DNA of 64,000 bases from CAZCDS01 sp964497585 (GTDB taxonomy: Bacteria; Desulfobacterota; Desulfomonilia; Desulfomonilales; Desulfomonilaceae), in the NCBI GenBank assembly GCA_964497585.1, contig CAZCDS010000030.1, positions 1-64,000 on the forward strand, in the 5' to 3' direction. Shown one piece after another: positions 37,114 through 45,201 of the stretch. Every line of letters begins with the position of its first letter. Position 1 is the stretch's first letter. The notes beneath the pieces are model-generated. The model was not told where the DNA came from and made no database searches. It saw only the letters and a list, made by a program, of their open reading frames with translations. A program made the translations under genes and the position numbers.

Positions 37114-37127
37114 AACTATCCTGTCAA
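37099..37127 (-). promoter_or_regulatory. Promoter of the dehydratase/activator operon
   Basis: On the minus strand there is a perfect TTGACA (37127-37122), a 17-base spacer and AATACT (37104-37099), about 140 bases before the start codon at 36957. Confidence 0.5.
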
Positions 37128-37191
37128 GAAAAATCGTGCCGGTTTCGACGACAGGCATTTCGCCACCGAAGGTTGCGCTCTATGCAGCGCG

Positions 37192-38103
37192 TCATCCTCT
37201 GGGATGGTAAGTTGCGTGGAGCTGCTTGAGTCGTTGCTGGGCAACATGGGTATAGATCTCGGTGGTCGAAATGTCCGAGTGCCCAAGCATCAGTTGAACA
37301 GCTCGCAGATCGGCATTGTTCTGCACGAGGTGCGTCGCGAAGGAATGGCGAAGGGTGTGAGGAGAGATATCCTTATTGATGTTGGCCTTTTTCGCGTATT
37401 TCTTCACAATCTTCCAGAAGCTCTGCCGAGTCATGGGACCTCCTCGGCGAGTGACGAATACAGCCCGGGAACGACCTCCTCCAAGGAGTCTCGGACGGGT
37501 CTTCTCAAGGTAGTCAAGGATTGCCCGAGACGCCGGGATCCCCATGGGCACGACACGCTCTTTGGAACCCTTTCCCATAACGCGGACGCACCCCATTTCG
37601 AGGTCGATCTGGTCGGTTTCGAGCCCCACGAGCTCCGAGACCCTCAGTCCCGTGGCGTAGACGAGTTCGAACATGGCCATGTCACGGCGCCCTTCCCGGG
37701 TTGAGCTGTCGACCGCGGCGAGCAGCGCTTCTACTTCCTCCGGATCCAGGTAGTGGGGCACGCGACGAGGAAGCCGGGGCTGGTCGACGAGTTCCGACGG
37801 ATCCTCCTCTATCTGCCCTCTCTCTCGGAGGAAGCGGAAGAACCCTTTTATGCAGGAGATTTTCCGTGCCCTCGTCCGTGCGCCGAGACCCCTGCTATCG
37901 AGTTCCCCGAGGTAGAGCAGAATCTCGTCCCGTCCGACGCTTGCCGGATCGTCGATACCACATGTTGCCAGAAACCGCGAGAATGCGCCCATGTCCGAGG
38001 CATAGGCTTCTATGGTCAGGCGTGCCAATCCCCGATCCACGATCAAATGATCGAGGTAGCCTGCTATGGCAAGATCCATGCTCGAAAGATCGGCGCGCTT
38101 CAT
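37192..38103 (-). CDS. xerD: Tyrosine recombinase XerC/XerD
   Basis: 303 residues, the usual length. The SAM-like N-terminal core-binding domain (about 10-95) precedes the catalytic domain with ATGLRVSELVGL (first Arg), SPHTLRHSFATHLV (H-x-x-R) and LGHSDISTTEIYTHV (His and the Tyr nucleophile). It resolves chromosome dimers at dif. XerC and XerD cannot be separated with certainty; the overall match is closer to XerD. No attachment site or tRNA neighbour suggests a mobile-element integrase. Confidence 0.88.
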   Translation of the reverse strand: MKRADLSSMDLAIAGYLDHLIVDRGLARLTIEAYASDMGAFSRFLATCGIDDPASVGRDEILLYLGELDSRGLGARTRARKISCIKGFFRFLRERGQIEEDPSELVDQPRLPRRVPHYLDPEEVEALLAAVDSSTREGRRDMAMFELVYATGLRVSELVGLETDQIDLEMGCVRVMGKGSKERVVPMGIPASRAILDYLEKTRPRLLGGGRSRAVFVTRRGGPMTRQSFWKIVKKYAKKANINKDISPHTLRHSFATHLVQNNADLRAVQLMLGHSDISTTEIYTHVAQQRLKQLHATYHPRG

Positions 38104-38648
38104 TGACTTGCCGGCTGCCCGGGGGAATTGTCTACGTCACCAGTGTGTAAACCACTTCTCGGGTATGTCTGTCAATGGTGATGCCTGGCGGTCTACCCCA
38201 GACCGATGGGCGTTCAAGTGAATGAGATCTCGTCGGATCATCCCGTGCGGCTCAGGGTTGAAGCCCCCCTGTCCCTTCTTCAATGAAGTGGGAGAGGAAT
38301 CCTGCCTCCCTCGAAGAGGGTGGCGAGAGGGAACTATGGACGCCGGTAGCTGCGTCCCCACCTGGTAGAGGGTTGACGTTGGGGGTACCGTCACCTCTCA
38401 CTGTGCGACCGTCCCAGAATCCTAGCAGGGGTTTCGACACACTCTTCATGGTACGCGCTAGGGGCGTCTGCCCCGATCAGCGCGCACAGGACTTTCACGT
38501 TCCGCTTCCCGCGGCATCCTACCTTTCAATGCCTGGAAGTTGGCATGACGACCGTACAACCGGGAATTCTTCAATATGTGACGTCTCGGTCCGGCGGGAC
38601 ACCTGTCCTTTGAATGGGCAAAGGTGGACCGGGAAAAAGGGCCTGGTA
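38104..38648. other. Intergenic region, no gene seen
   Basis: About 545 bases upstream of xerD and downstream of an acyltransferase gene. Several GAGGG/CCCTC tracts (about 38300-38345) can form short hairpins. No supported gene. Confidence 0.35.
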
Positions 38649-39731
38649 TTATCTGCCGTATAGATACGGTCGGATCTTCGAGAGTACCGGCAGTTCGAAA
38701 AGAACTGCGGCTCCAAGCGAAACGAAAAAGACCAAAGAGAGAAGGAAGGGCGCCTCTATGGGGAAGGGGACATTGTCCTTCACCGGGCTTATGACAGTTC
38801 CAAGAATCACCAGCATCAGATAGTGATTCAGGTAAATGGCATAGGTATACCGGCCCGCCCACGCCATAGCATTGTACGGTCGCACCAGGGCAGGGTAGTC
38901 CGCAAGCCGCTTGCCCAGTTCCTTTGCGGCGAGGAGGAAATAGAGCGCCCAACAGTACTGATACACAACGCTGACAATAAGGAAGTAACGGCGGATGATC
39001 CTTCCGAATTCGGTGAGCTGCTCAAGGAAATTGATCGTGAGGAGCCCGAGAGTCATCCCTCCGAGGAGGAGCAGAGTGAGCCGATGCTTCTGAATGCTAG
39101 CCCGTAGACGCTCGCTTTGGGCAACAGCGATTCCGAGCACAAAAAAAGCGGCCCAGGGCGGAAAGACACAGACGAGCGACTCCTCGAACCACCGGTGGTC
39201 ATATCCCGCGATTGCCAGGTCGATCTCGGAGACGATGGTGAAGGCAGTCTGAATCACCAGACAGACTACCAGGAGAAGCTTCCAGGAGACCTTTCGGAAG
39301 AGCGAGTAAAGCACAAAGAGCTGGAGCAACACAAAGAGAAAGTACGTTTGAGGACCGGCCTCTCCGATGAGAACGTCCATCAAGCTGTCCCAGGTGAAAA
39401 CCCGATCAAGGTCGAAGTTGTGCAGAACGAACGTGTATATGACGCCCCAGACGAGCATCGGCACTCCGATTACCTGGAACTTGTTTACCAGGAAGCGACT
39501 AACGGACAGATCACCCTTCTTGCGTCCCGCGAGGAACCCTGACACGATGAAAAAGCCCGGGACCGCCATCCGAACAAACGCGCTGAAGAGGATCGCCACG
39601 AGCGGATAGTCGACGTGCCGGTAGAACATGTAGCTGTCCGTGTGCTCGAGCGTCACGGCGAGCATGGCGAACGTCCGGAAAACCTCTATGTACGTGAGGT
39701 CTCGTTTGCTCGGTTTTGGAGCCTCACTCAT
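38649..39731 (-). CDS. Acyltransferase 3 family membrane protein
   Basis: 360 residues, about ten membrane segments. The N-terminal motif YIEVFRTFAMLAVTLEHTD carries the conserved R/H of family 3 acyltransferases, followed by MAVPGFFIVSGFLAG. These proteins O-acylate surface sugars or export related groups. No glycan cluster surrounds it, so the substrate is unknown. It stands alone. Confidence 0.85.
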   Translation of the reverse strand: MSEAPKPSKRDLTYIEVFRTFAMLAVTLEHTDSYMFYRHVDYPLVAILFSAFVRMAVPGFFIVSGFLAGRKKGDLSVSRFLVNKFQVIGVPMLVWGVIYTFVLHNFDLDRVFTWDSLMDVLIGEAGPQTYFLFVLLQLFVLYSLFRKVSWKLLLVVCLVIQTAFTIVSEIDLAIAGYDHRWFEESLVCVFPPWAAFFVLGIAVAQSERLRASIQKHRLTLLLLGGMTLGLLTINFLEQLTEFGRIIRRYFLIVSVVYQYCWALYFLLAAKELGKRLADYPALVRPYNAMAWAGRYTYAIYLNHYLMLVILGTVISPVKDNVPFPIEAPFLLSLVFFVSLGAAVLFELPVLSKIRPYLYGR

Positions 39732-39874
39732 ATCACAGTACTCTTGAGCCGGAATCGCATCGGATGCGCCCGCGTCGTAAAGGGGTCACGCGCGTCCAGC
39801 GCACCCCCCGCGGACGGTTTTCCGAGTGACCTTCGTGGCCGGGCCGCAACTGTGCGGTAGCATCCCACAACCAG

Positions 39875-40111
39875 CTAGAACTGATCGTCCGTTGAATCGG
39901 ATTTCTCCTCACATCGCTCCAGACAATTCTGATAGGCTTCCCATCGATTCCAGGAATCCGCGCCCCGGAACGCGGCCTGTCCGTCATAGGTCCGGTCAAC
40001 ATTGTGGCGGAAGCGGCAATCCTGTCTGCACGTGTCATCTTCAAGAGCCGAGATTTGACCGACGGACAGCAAGACCATAAGGAAGGCCAGGGAGGTCGGC
40101 ACGAGTCTCAT
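39875..40111 (-). CDS. Small exported protein with twin Cys-x3-Cys motif
   Basis: 78 residues. A signal peptide (about 1-22, LAFLMVLLSVGQISA) precedes a short mature part with Cys28-x3-Cys32 (TCRQDC) and Cys63-x3-Cys67 (NCLERC), an arrangement like the twin CX3C coiled-coil-helix hairpins that form two disulfides. AAAGGA lies six bases before the ATG. The start codon is opposite an upstream in-frame ATG of the ThiC-like gene, so I start that gene further in. Function unknown. Confidence 0.65.
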   Translation of the reverse strand: MRLVPTSLAFLMVLLSVGQISALEDDTCRQDCRFRHNVDRTYDGQAAFRGADSWNRWEAYQNCLERCEEKSDSTDDQF

Positions 40112-40194
40112 GTCGGTTCCTTTCGAACTCGGAAGTCGCGTTCACGGGCGTGCTCTCCAAGGAAACGACCCCCGCTCCGCGCTTGTCAAAGATA

Positions 40195-40206
40195 CCCGAA
40201 TTCGGG
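40195..40206. promoter_or_regulatory. Perfect 12-bp palindrome before the ThiC-like gene
   Basis: CCCGAATTCGGG lies 12 bases upstream of the chosen start codon. It could be an operator or chance. I see neither a TPP riboswitch core (no CTGAGA) nor a cobalamin riboswitch in this leader. Confidence 0.3.
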
Positions 40207-40217
40207 CCACGAAGAAA

Positions 40218-41528
40218 ATGCTTGTCGGTATAGACAACCAGCAATCGGACACATATACTGGTGATGACAACATACGATCGGAGATTACACTCTTGAAAGA
40301 GTTGCTCAAAGAAATCGCCTTGACGGAAAGGGTGGACGTCGGGGTACTCGAGAAGGGTTTCGAGTCGGGAAGAGTCGCCATTTTCAAGCCGACGCCCTCG
40401 GGAAGAGTCGTTGCTGTGGGCGAGAATCTACGGGTCAAGGTCAACGCAAACATCGGAACTTCAGGTGATTTGTATGACGAGGATCTGGAGCTTCGCAAAC
40501 TCGAGGCCGCGCTCAACGCCCGTACGGATACCGTCATGGATCTCTCGACAGGAGGAGACATCAGGTCGGTCAGGCGCAGAATCGTGGAAGCCTCGACCGT
40601 TCCGGTAGGCTCCGTGCCCATCTACGAAGCGATCGTGGATGCCGTGAGACACCGGGGCGGCGGGGAGAAGATGGAACCCCAGGAGATGCTCGACGCGATC
40701 CGCCTCCACGGCGAGGATGGGATCAGCTTTGTCACCGTTCATTGCGGGGTTACGTTGACGGGATTGGAATATCTTGAACAAAAGCCTCGTGCTTGCGGGA
40801 TCGTGAGCCGGGGCGGGAGTTTCCTCGCCCGGTGGATGCGACACAACAACGCGGAAAACCCGCTCTACGAGCGGTACGATGAAGTGCTCCAAATCTGCAG
40901 GGAATACGGGATGGTGATCAGCCTGGGAGACGGTCTCAGACCGGGCGCGATAGCCGATTCCCTGGACCAGGCCCAGGTGGAAGAACTCAACATCCTGGGC
41001 CGGCTCAGCCGACGGGCCTGGGAGCAGGGCGTCCAGGCGATCATCGAGGGCCCCGGCCATGTGCCCCTGGACCAGATTCCCGCGCAGATGATGTTGCAGA
41101 AGAAGCTCTGCGACGATGCGCCTTTCTACGTTCTCGGGCCTCTCGTGACCGACATCGCTCCCGGGCTCGACCATATCACGTCGGCCATAGGTGGAGCGCT
41201 GGCAGCTTCTCACGGTGCCGATTTCCTCTGCTACGTCACCCCATCGGAACACCTGGGTCTCCCCGACGTGGAAGACGTGCGAACGGGAGTCCTGGCCACG
41301 CGAGCCGCAGCCCATGCCGCAGATCTGGTGAGGGGCGTGCCCGGCTCCTGGGAGTGGGACCTGGAGATGAGCCGCGCACGGAAAGCACGTGACTGGCCTG
41401 AACAGATTCGCCTCGCGATCGATCCGAAACTCGTGATGGAGATCCGTGCCCGGACCTGCACGGAAGATCATGAGACGTGCACCATGTGCGGAGATTTGTG
41501 CGCGTACAAGGCGGACTCCAAGGATTAG
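40218..41528 (+). CDS. ThiC/BzaF-family radical SAM enzyme
   Basis: 436 residues from ATG 40218. It is a clear ThiC-superfamily protein: VKVNANIGTSGDLYD, TVMDLSTGGDI, VPVGSVPIYEA, GIVSRGGSFLARWM, IIEGPGHVPLDQIP, GPLVTDIAPGLDHITSAIGG and the C-terminal radical SAM motif Cys-x2-Cys-x4-Cys in CTMCGDLCAYK. ThiC makes the thiamine pyrimidine; the paralogue BzaF makes 5-hydroxybenzimidazole for cobamides from the same substrate (AIR). The lack of a TPP riboswitch and of thiamine neighbours leaves both open. Next genes are a pyruvate kinase-domain-like protein and a 3-hydroxyacyl-CoA dehydrogenase. Confidence 0.85.
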   Translation: MLVGIDNQQSDTYTGDDNIRSEITLLKELLKEIALTERVDVGVLEKGFESGRVAIFKPTPSGRVVAVGENLRVKVNANIGTSGDLYDEDLELRKLEAALNARTDTVMDLSTGGDIRSVRRRIVEASTVPVGSVPIYEAIVDAVRHRGGGEKMEPQEMLDAIRLHGEDGISFVTVHCGVTLTGLEYLEQKPRACGIVSRGGSFLARWMRHNNAENPLYERYDEVLQICREYGMVISLGDGLRPGAIADSLDQAQVEELNILGRLSRRAWEQGVQAIIEGPGHVPLDQIPAQMMLQKKLCDDAPFYVLGPLVTDIAPGLDHITSAIGGALAASHGADFLCYVTPSEHLGLPDVEDVRTGVLATRAAAHAADLVRGVPGSWEWDLEMSRARKARDWPEQIRLAIDPKLVMEIRARTCTEDHETCTMCGDLCAYKADSKD

Positions 41529-41640
41529 CGGCCGCTGGGGCCGACCCAACAAACCGATTACCCGTGTGTTGAATCCCGATTTCAGCGGTAAAGCCGGGTC
41601 AAGAGGAGGACTTCGTCCGAACTATCGGATGGGGGTTATC

Positions 41641-42204
41641 ATGATCAGGGAAGTGGAATATTTCGAAACGCCCGGCAAGCAACATACCACCAGGTGCCTT
41701 GAAATAGTCAGACAGCTCGTGGATGAGGGCTTCGATCACGTTGTCGTGGCGACCACGGGAGGAGATACCGGGATCGCCTGCGGGAAAGCCCTGCAGGGAA
41801 CCGGGGCCAATGTCGTCGCGATCACTCACAATGTTGGCTTCAACAAGCCTAATGTCGATGAGTGTTCCCCTGAGGCAAGGCGGCAAATGGAATCGCTCGG
41901 GGTCAAGATCTTCACGGGGACCATTCTCACGCGGAGCATCGAACGGGCTTTCATGAAGAAACATCAAGGCATCTATCCTGCGTACATCGTGGCGGAGACT
42001 CTTCGCCGTTTCGGTCAGGGCATGAAGGTCGTTGTGGAAATGACCATGGAGGCCTGTGACGCTGGGCTCGTGCCCGAAGGCAAGGACATCGTGGCCGTGG
42101 CGGGAACCGGCAGAGGCGCGGATACGGTTGCCATCGTCGAAGCCTATCCTTCCCACCGCTTTCTGGACGTCAAAGTCAAACAAATCCTCGCCAAACCTCT
42201 CTGA
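41641..42204 (+). CDS. Pyruvate kinase C-terminal-domain-like protein
   Basis: 187 residues from ATG 41641 (GGGGG upstream; ATG 41629 is also possible). It consists only of the alpha/beta domain found at the end of pyruvate kinase: HTTRCLEIVRQLVDEGFDHV, VVATTGGDTGIACGKAL, VVAITHNVGFNKPN and VAVAGTGRGADTVAIVEAYP. Such stand-alone proteins occur in anaerobes and archaea, with unknown function; they may bind a phosphorylated ligand. It is about 110 bases downstream of the ThiC-like gene. Confidence 0.75.
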   Translation: MIREVEYFETPGKQHTTRCLEIVRQLVDEGFDHVVVATTGGDTGIACGKALQGTGANVVAITHNVGFNKPNVDECSPEARRQMESLGVKIFTGTILTRSIERAFMKKHQGIYPAYIVAETLRRFGQGMKVVVEMTMEACDAGLVPEGKDIVAVAGTGRGADTVAIVEAYPSHRFLDVKVKQILAKPL

Positions 42205-42417
42205 CGGGCCTTGGCCGCGGCAGGCCGGTCAGAAGGCCAGCGTGCCGGCGGATCTCAAGGAGCGGTCGCCAATCGCCTGCGTAATCTTGCATTCACGTGA
42301 AAACCCGGCTGCACGAGTTCCGAGTGATCTAAGACGCAGTAGCATTGCCGGGGGAGTTGTGCTATCAATAAAGCTTCCCCCATTCTTTCCGAGATAATCC
42401 CTAACCGGAGGCATACG

Positions 42418-43275
42418 ATGGACGTGAAGGTATTTGGTGTGGTCGGAGCAGGCCAGATGGGAAACGGGATCGCCCAGGTGGCCGCGCAATCGGGTGTTCA
42501 GGTGATCATGAGTGATATCAGCATGGAGTGCGTGGAGAAGGGCCTCAACACGATCAAGAAGAACCTCGACCGTGCGGTTTCCAAGGGCAAAATGGACGAG
42601 TCGGCAAGAGATGCAATAGTCGGCAGGATCAAACTGAGCACGGATCTGGCGGATTTCAGCGAGGCCGATTTCGTGGTGGAAGCGGTCCCCGAAATCTTCG
42701 ACCTGAAAAAAGAGGTCTTCACAAAGCTCGATGCGATCGTTCCCCCGGACAAAGTCATCTCCAGCAACACTTCGTCCATTTCCATCACCAAGCTAGCGAG
42801 CCTGACGAAGAGACCCGAGAAGTTCATAGGCATGCATTTCATGAATCCGGTGCCCGTGATGAAGCTCGTTGAAATCATCAACGGACTGGCCACAACTCAG
42901 GAGACCACCGATCTGACCTTCGAGCTGTCTGAGAAGTTCGGGAAAGTGCCCGTGCCCGCGCAGGATTTCCCCGGCTTCATCGCCAACAGAATTCTGATGC
43001 CCATGATCAATGAAGCCGTGTACGCGCTGTTCGAGTCCGTCGGTACCCCCGAAGCGATCGACAACGTCATGAAGCTCGGGATGAACCATCCCATGGGCCC
43101 ATTGACTCTGGCGGACCTGATCGGTCTGGATACCTGTCTCGCGATCATGGAAGTGCTCCACGAGGGTTTCGGAGATCCCAAGTACCGGCCCTGTCCTCTC
43201 CTGAGAAAATATGTCGAAGCAGGATACCTGGGCCGCAAGACGGGACGGGGATTCTACGATTACTCGCAGAAGTAG
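42418..43275 (+). CDS. hbd: 3-hydroxyacyl-CoA (3-hydroxybutyryl-CoA) dehydrogenase
   Basis: 285 residues, the full length of the short bacterial Hbd/PaaH family. NAD-binding GAGQMGNGIAQVAAQSG lies at the N terminus; the catalytic His is in IGMHFMNPVP with Glu later, and the dimer domain has GFIANRILMPMINEAV and GLDTCLAIMEVLHEGFGDPK. It interconverts 3-hydroxyacyl-CoA and 3-oxoacyl-CoA with NAD, as needed for beta-oxidation or butyrate/aromatic degradation. No thiolase or enoyl-CoA hydratase is next to it. Confidence 0.92.
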   Translation: MDVKVFGVVGAGQMGNGIAQVAAQSGVQVIMSDISMECVEKGLNTIKKNLDRAVSKGKMDESARDAIVGRIKLSTDLADFSEADFVVEAVPEIFDLKKEVFTKLDAIVPPDKVISSNTSSISITKLASLTKRPEKFIGMHFMNPVPVMKLVEIINGLATTQETTDLTFELSEKFGKVPVPAQDFPGFIANRILMPMINEAVYALFESVGTPEAIDNVMKLGMNHPMGPLTLADLIGLDTCLAIMEVLHEGFGDPKYRPCPLLRKYVEAGYLGRKTGRGFYDYSQK

Positions 43276-43486
43276 CCCAGGAGCGTGATGCGAAGAGGGC
43301 AGGACCGCCCCTCATCTCCCGCCAAGAAAAGCTGCAGGGGTGGACACGCAGGCCCGGCCCTGGGGTCCCCTCTCACGCCCGGAGCCGGTTGAAGAGAATC
43401 TTGACCGTTTGAACAGGCTTTGGTTGTCACTACGTGTGGGTGTGTGAAGAGCAAAACACTTCCGGCAATCATTTCCAGGAGCTTCG

Positions 43487-44272
43487 GTGAATCTCTGCCG
43501 CCCGGATAACCAAAAATCGTGTGCCGCATGCTGCGGGCTCTACAACGTACCCGACGGGACAAGACCGACACTCTTCAGAAGACTTCAAACCAGGACCCGT
43601 GCCTTTGGGTCGTGCCTTCGGTCTCCGGAGTCCCTCCTGGAATATCAGAGCCGGATTCGGTCCGAAGAAGCGGTGACTCCGCTCGATCCCGGGATTCACG
43701 TGTGTGAATTCGTCGGTTTTATCGACGCGGACCGGCGGATCGTCGGCTGCCTGCTTCATCCGAGCTCGCCTGGAAACGACGGCGTGGACCTGCGTGGGCT
43801 CTGCCATTATGGCAGGATGGCCTGCAACATGTTCTTCTGTCCCGCGTGGGAAAAGCTGGAGCCTGGGCGCAAGGCCATCCTTGTGCAAGCCGTAAAGGAC
43901 TGGCATCTCTACGGCCTGGTAATCAACGATCTCGATTTCCTCGATGCCCTCTTCGGGCTGATGGAGATCGTCGTGGGGGGGCCACCGGAATCGGCTCGCC
44001 TCGCCTCGAGCCCGGCCTCTCAAATCTTCGAAGAAATGCTGCGCTGGAAGGACGCGTGGCCGTTCAAGGGAGCGTGCAGTGTCCGCCGGAGTCGGTACTA
44101 TTTCCAAAGATCTCGCTTCGGCGGAGCATCGACGCAAGAAGCCTATACTCAACGCCTCCTCGAATGCCTCGGGTTCACCTTTAACATGGGAGAGGAGGTC
44201 ATGTTCGCCGGAGACCTCGTGGCGGATACACTGGGCCGGTTCTCTGCGGCGTACCGAGACCTCTCAGGATAA
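43487..44272 (+). CDS. Cys-rich protein of unknown function
   Basis: 261 residues from GTG 43487 with AGGAG six bases upstream. The N terminus has KSCAACCGLYN, reminiscent of the CxxxCC motif of YkgJ-type metal-binding proteins, then further cysteines in VCEFVGFID, GCLLHP and GLCHYGRMACNMFFCPAW. This suggests an iron-sulfur or zinc site. I recall similar proteins in Deltaproteobacteria and spirochaetes, all uncharacterised. It stands alone between two non-coding stretches. Confidence 0.7.
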   Translation: MNLCRPDNQKSCAACCGLYNVPDGTRPTLFRRLQTRTRAFGSCLRSPESLLEYQSRIRSEEAVTPLDPGIHVCEFVGFIDADRRIVGCLLHPSSPGNDGVDLRGLCHYGRMACNMFFCPAWEKLEPGRKAILVQAVKDWHLYGLVINDLDFLDALFGLMEIVVGGPPESARLASSPASQIFEEMLRWKDAWPFKGACSVRRSRYYFQRSRFGGASTQEAYTQRLLECLGFTFNMGEEVMFAGDLVADTLGRFSAAYRDLSG

Positions 44273-44478
44273 ACTCTGCGGAGTCAACAGATATATAATG
44301 TAAATCAAGCATGTTAGATAGAATAAAAAATAATTTGGTTCAAGAATCTTGTCGGTCAGGCAGGAAAATTCTTGACGCTGTGCCGTCCATCCTGTATTTT
44401 CATAAAACCGATAGGCTTGTAATGCGGAGATCCGGCGATTCAAGCCGATCTTGATGTTCGCAAGAGAAAGGTTCGGTC

Positions 44479-44883
44479 TTGAGATCCTTCCCCGTGGCAG
44501 TTGTTGTGGTCGCTTTGTTGGTCGGCTCATGGGCGACGGGATCTCTTACGGCCTCTGCTTATATGCCGCCGCCCAGTCCCTGCGAAATACAGCCTCTCCT
44601 GTACGGGCCTCCTCAGCCACCGATTTGTGCCGGACCGCCCCCGCTGGTATTCCCCCCGTGCCGTCCGTGCCCTCAACCGATGAGGCTATATCCCCGTAAG
44701 CTCGTAGGGCCGCCGCCCTGTTCGAAGATGGTCTGCAAATATCCTCCTCCGCCCACCAAAGCAGGGTACCGCTGTTCCCCCCCTCCGCCAGTGGCTCCCC
44801 CACCTTGTCCGGCAGGCCCTTCCTGGACCTCGTACTTAACGGTCGGGTTTACGCCTCCTCCCAGACCGCCCATTGAGCGCTAG
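44479..44883 (+). CDS. Small exported Pro/Cys-rich protein
   Basis: 134 residues from TTG 44479, with AGAAAGG upstream. A signal peptide (about 1-27, VAVVVVALLVGSWATG) is followed by a proline-rich region (runs such as PPPPVAPPPCP) with about nine cysteines. No known family. It resembles in type the exported protein at 49948-50367 beyond ftsK and the HerA-like gene. It may be cross-linked by disulfides in the envelope. Confidence 0.55.
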   Translation: MRSFPVAVVVVALLVGSWATGSLTASAYMPPPSPCEIQPLLYGPPQPPICAGPPPLVFPPCRPCPQPMRLYPRKLVGPPPCSKMVCKYPPPPTKAGYRCSPPPPVAPPPCPAGPSWTSYLTVGFTPPPRPPIER

Positions 44884-45201
44884 AAATTCCTTGACCATAG
44901 ATTTTCGCTAAACGACGTCTCTACGCGAACGTGTGACTCATTGAGGGCCGCATCCACCTCGAGACTCCAGCCTTGTGGAAACCTGGTTGTCCAAACCGTG
45001 AACAAGGGTCACAAGGAAAACGCGTGCAACGCGGTCTGCTTATCGTCTGATTCTGTTATTCGTTGATAAGTCAGAATGTTATTGAATGAACCTCATGTAT
45101 TGTGTTATGATCCTTTTCGATGTTCATGACGGTAGGCCTCCGACACGCAAAGCTTTCCCCGAAGAGCCGAGCCGAAACGGCCAAAAGGGTTGACCGAACT
45201 C
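44884..45201 (+). other. Intergenic region with probable ftsK promoter
   Basis: About 318 bases. TTGAAT (45082-45087), 18 bases and TATGAT (45106-45111) form a good sigma-70-like promoter. Upstream of it are imperfect direct repeats of the type TTCTGTTATT / GAATGTTATT about 25 bases apart, possibly a binding site. Confidence 0.45.
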
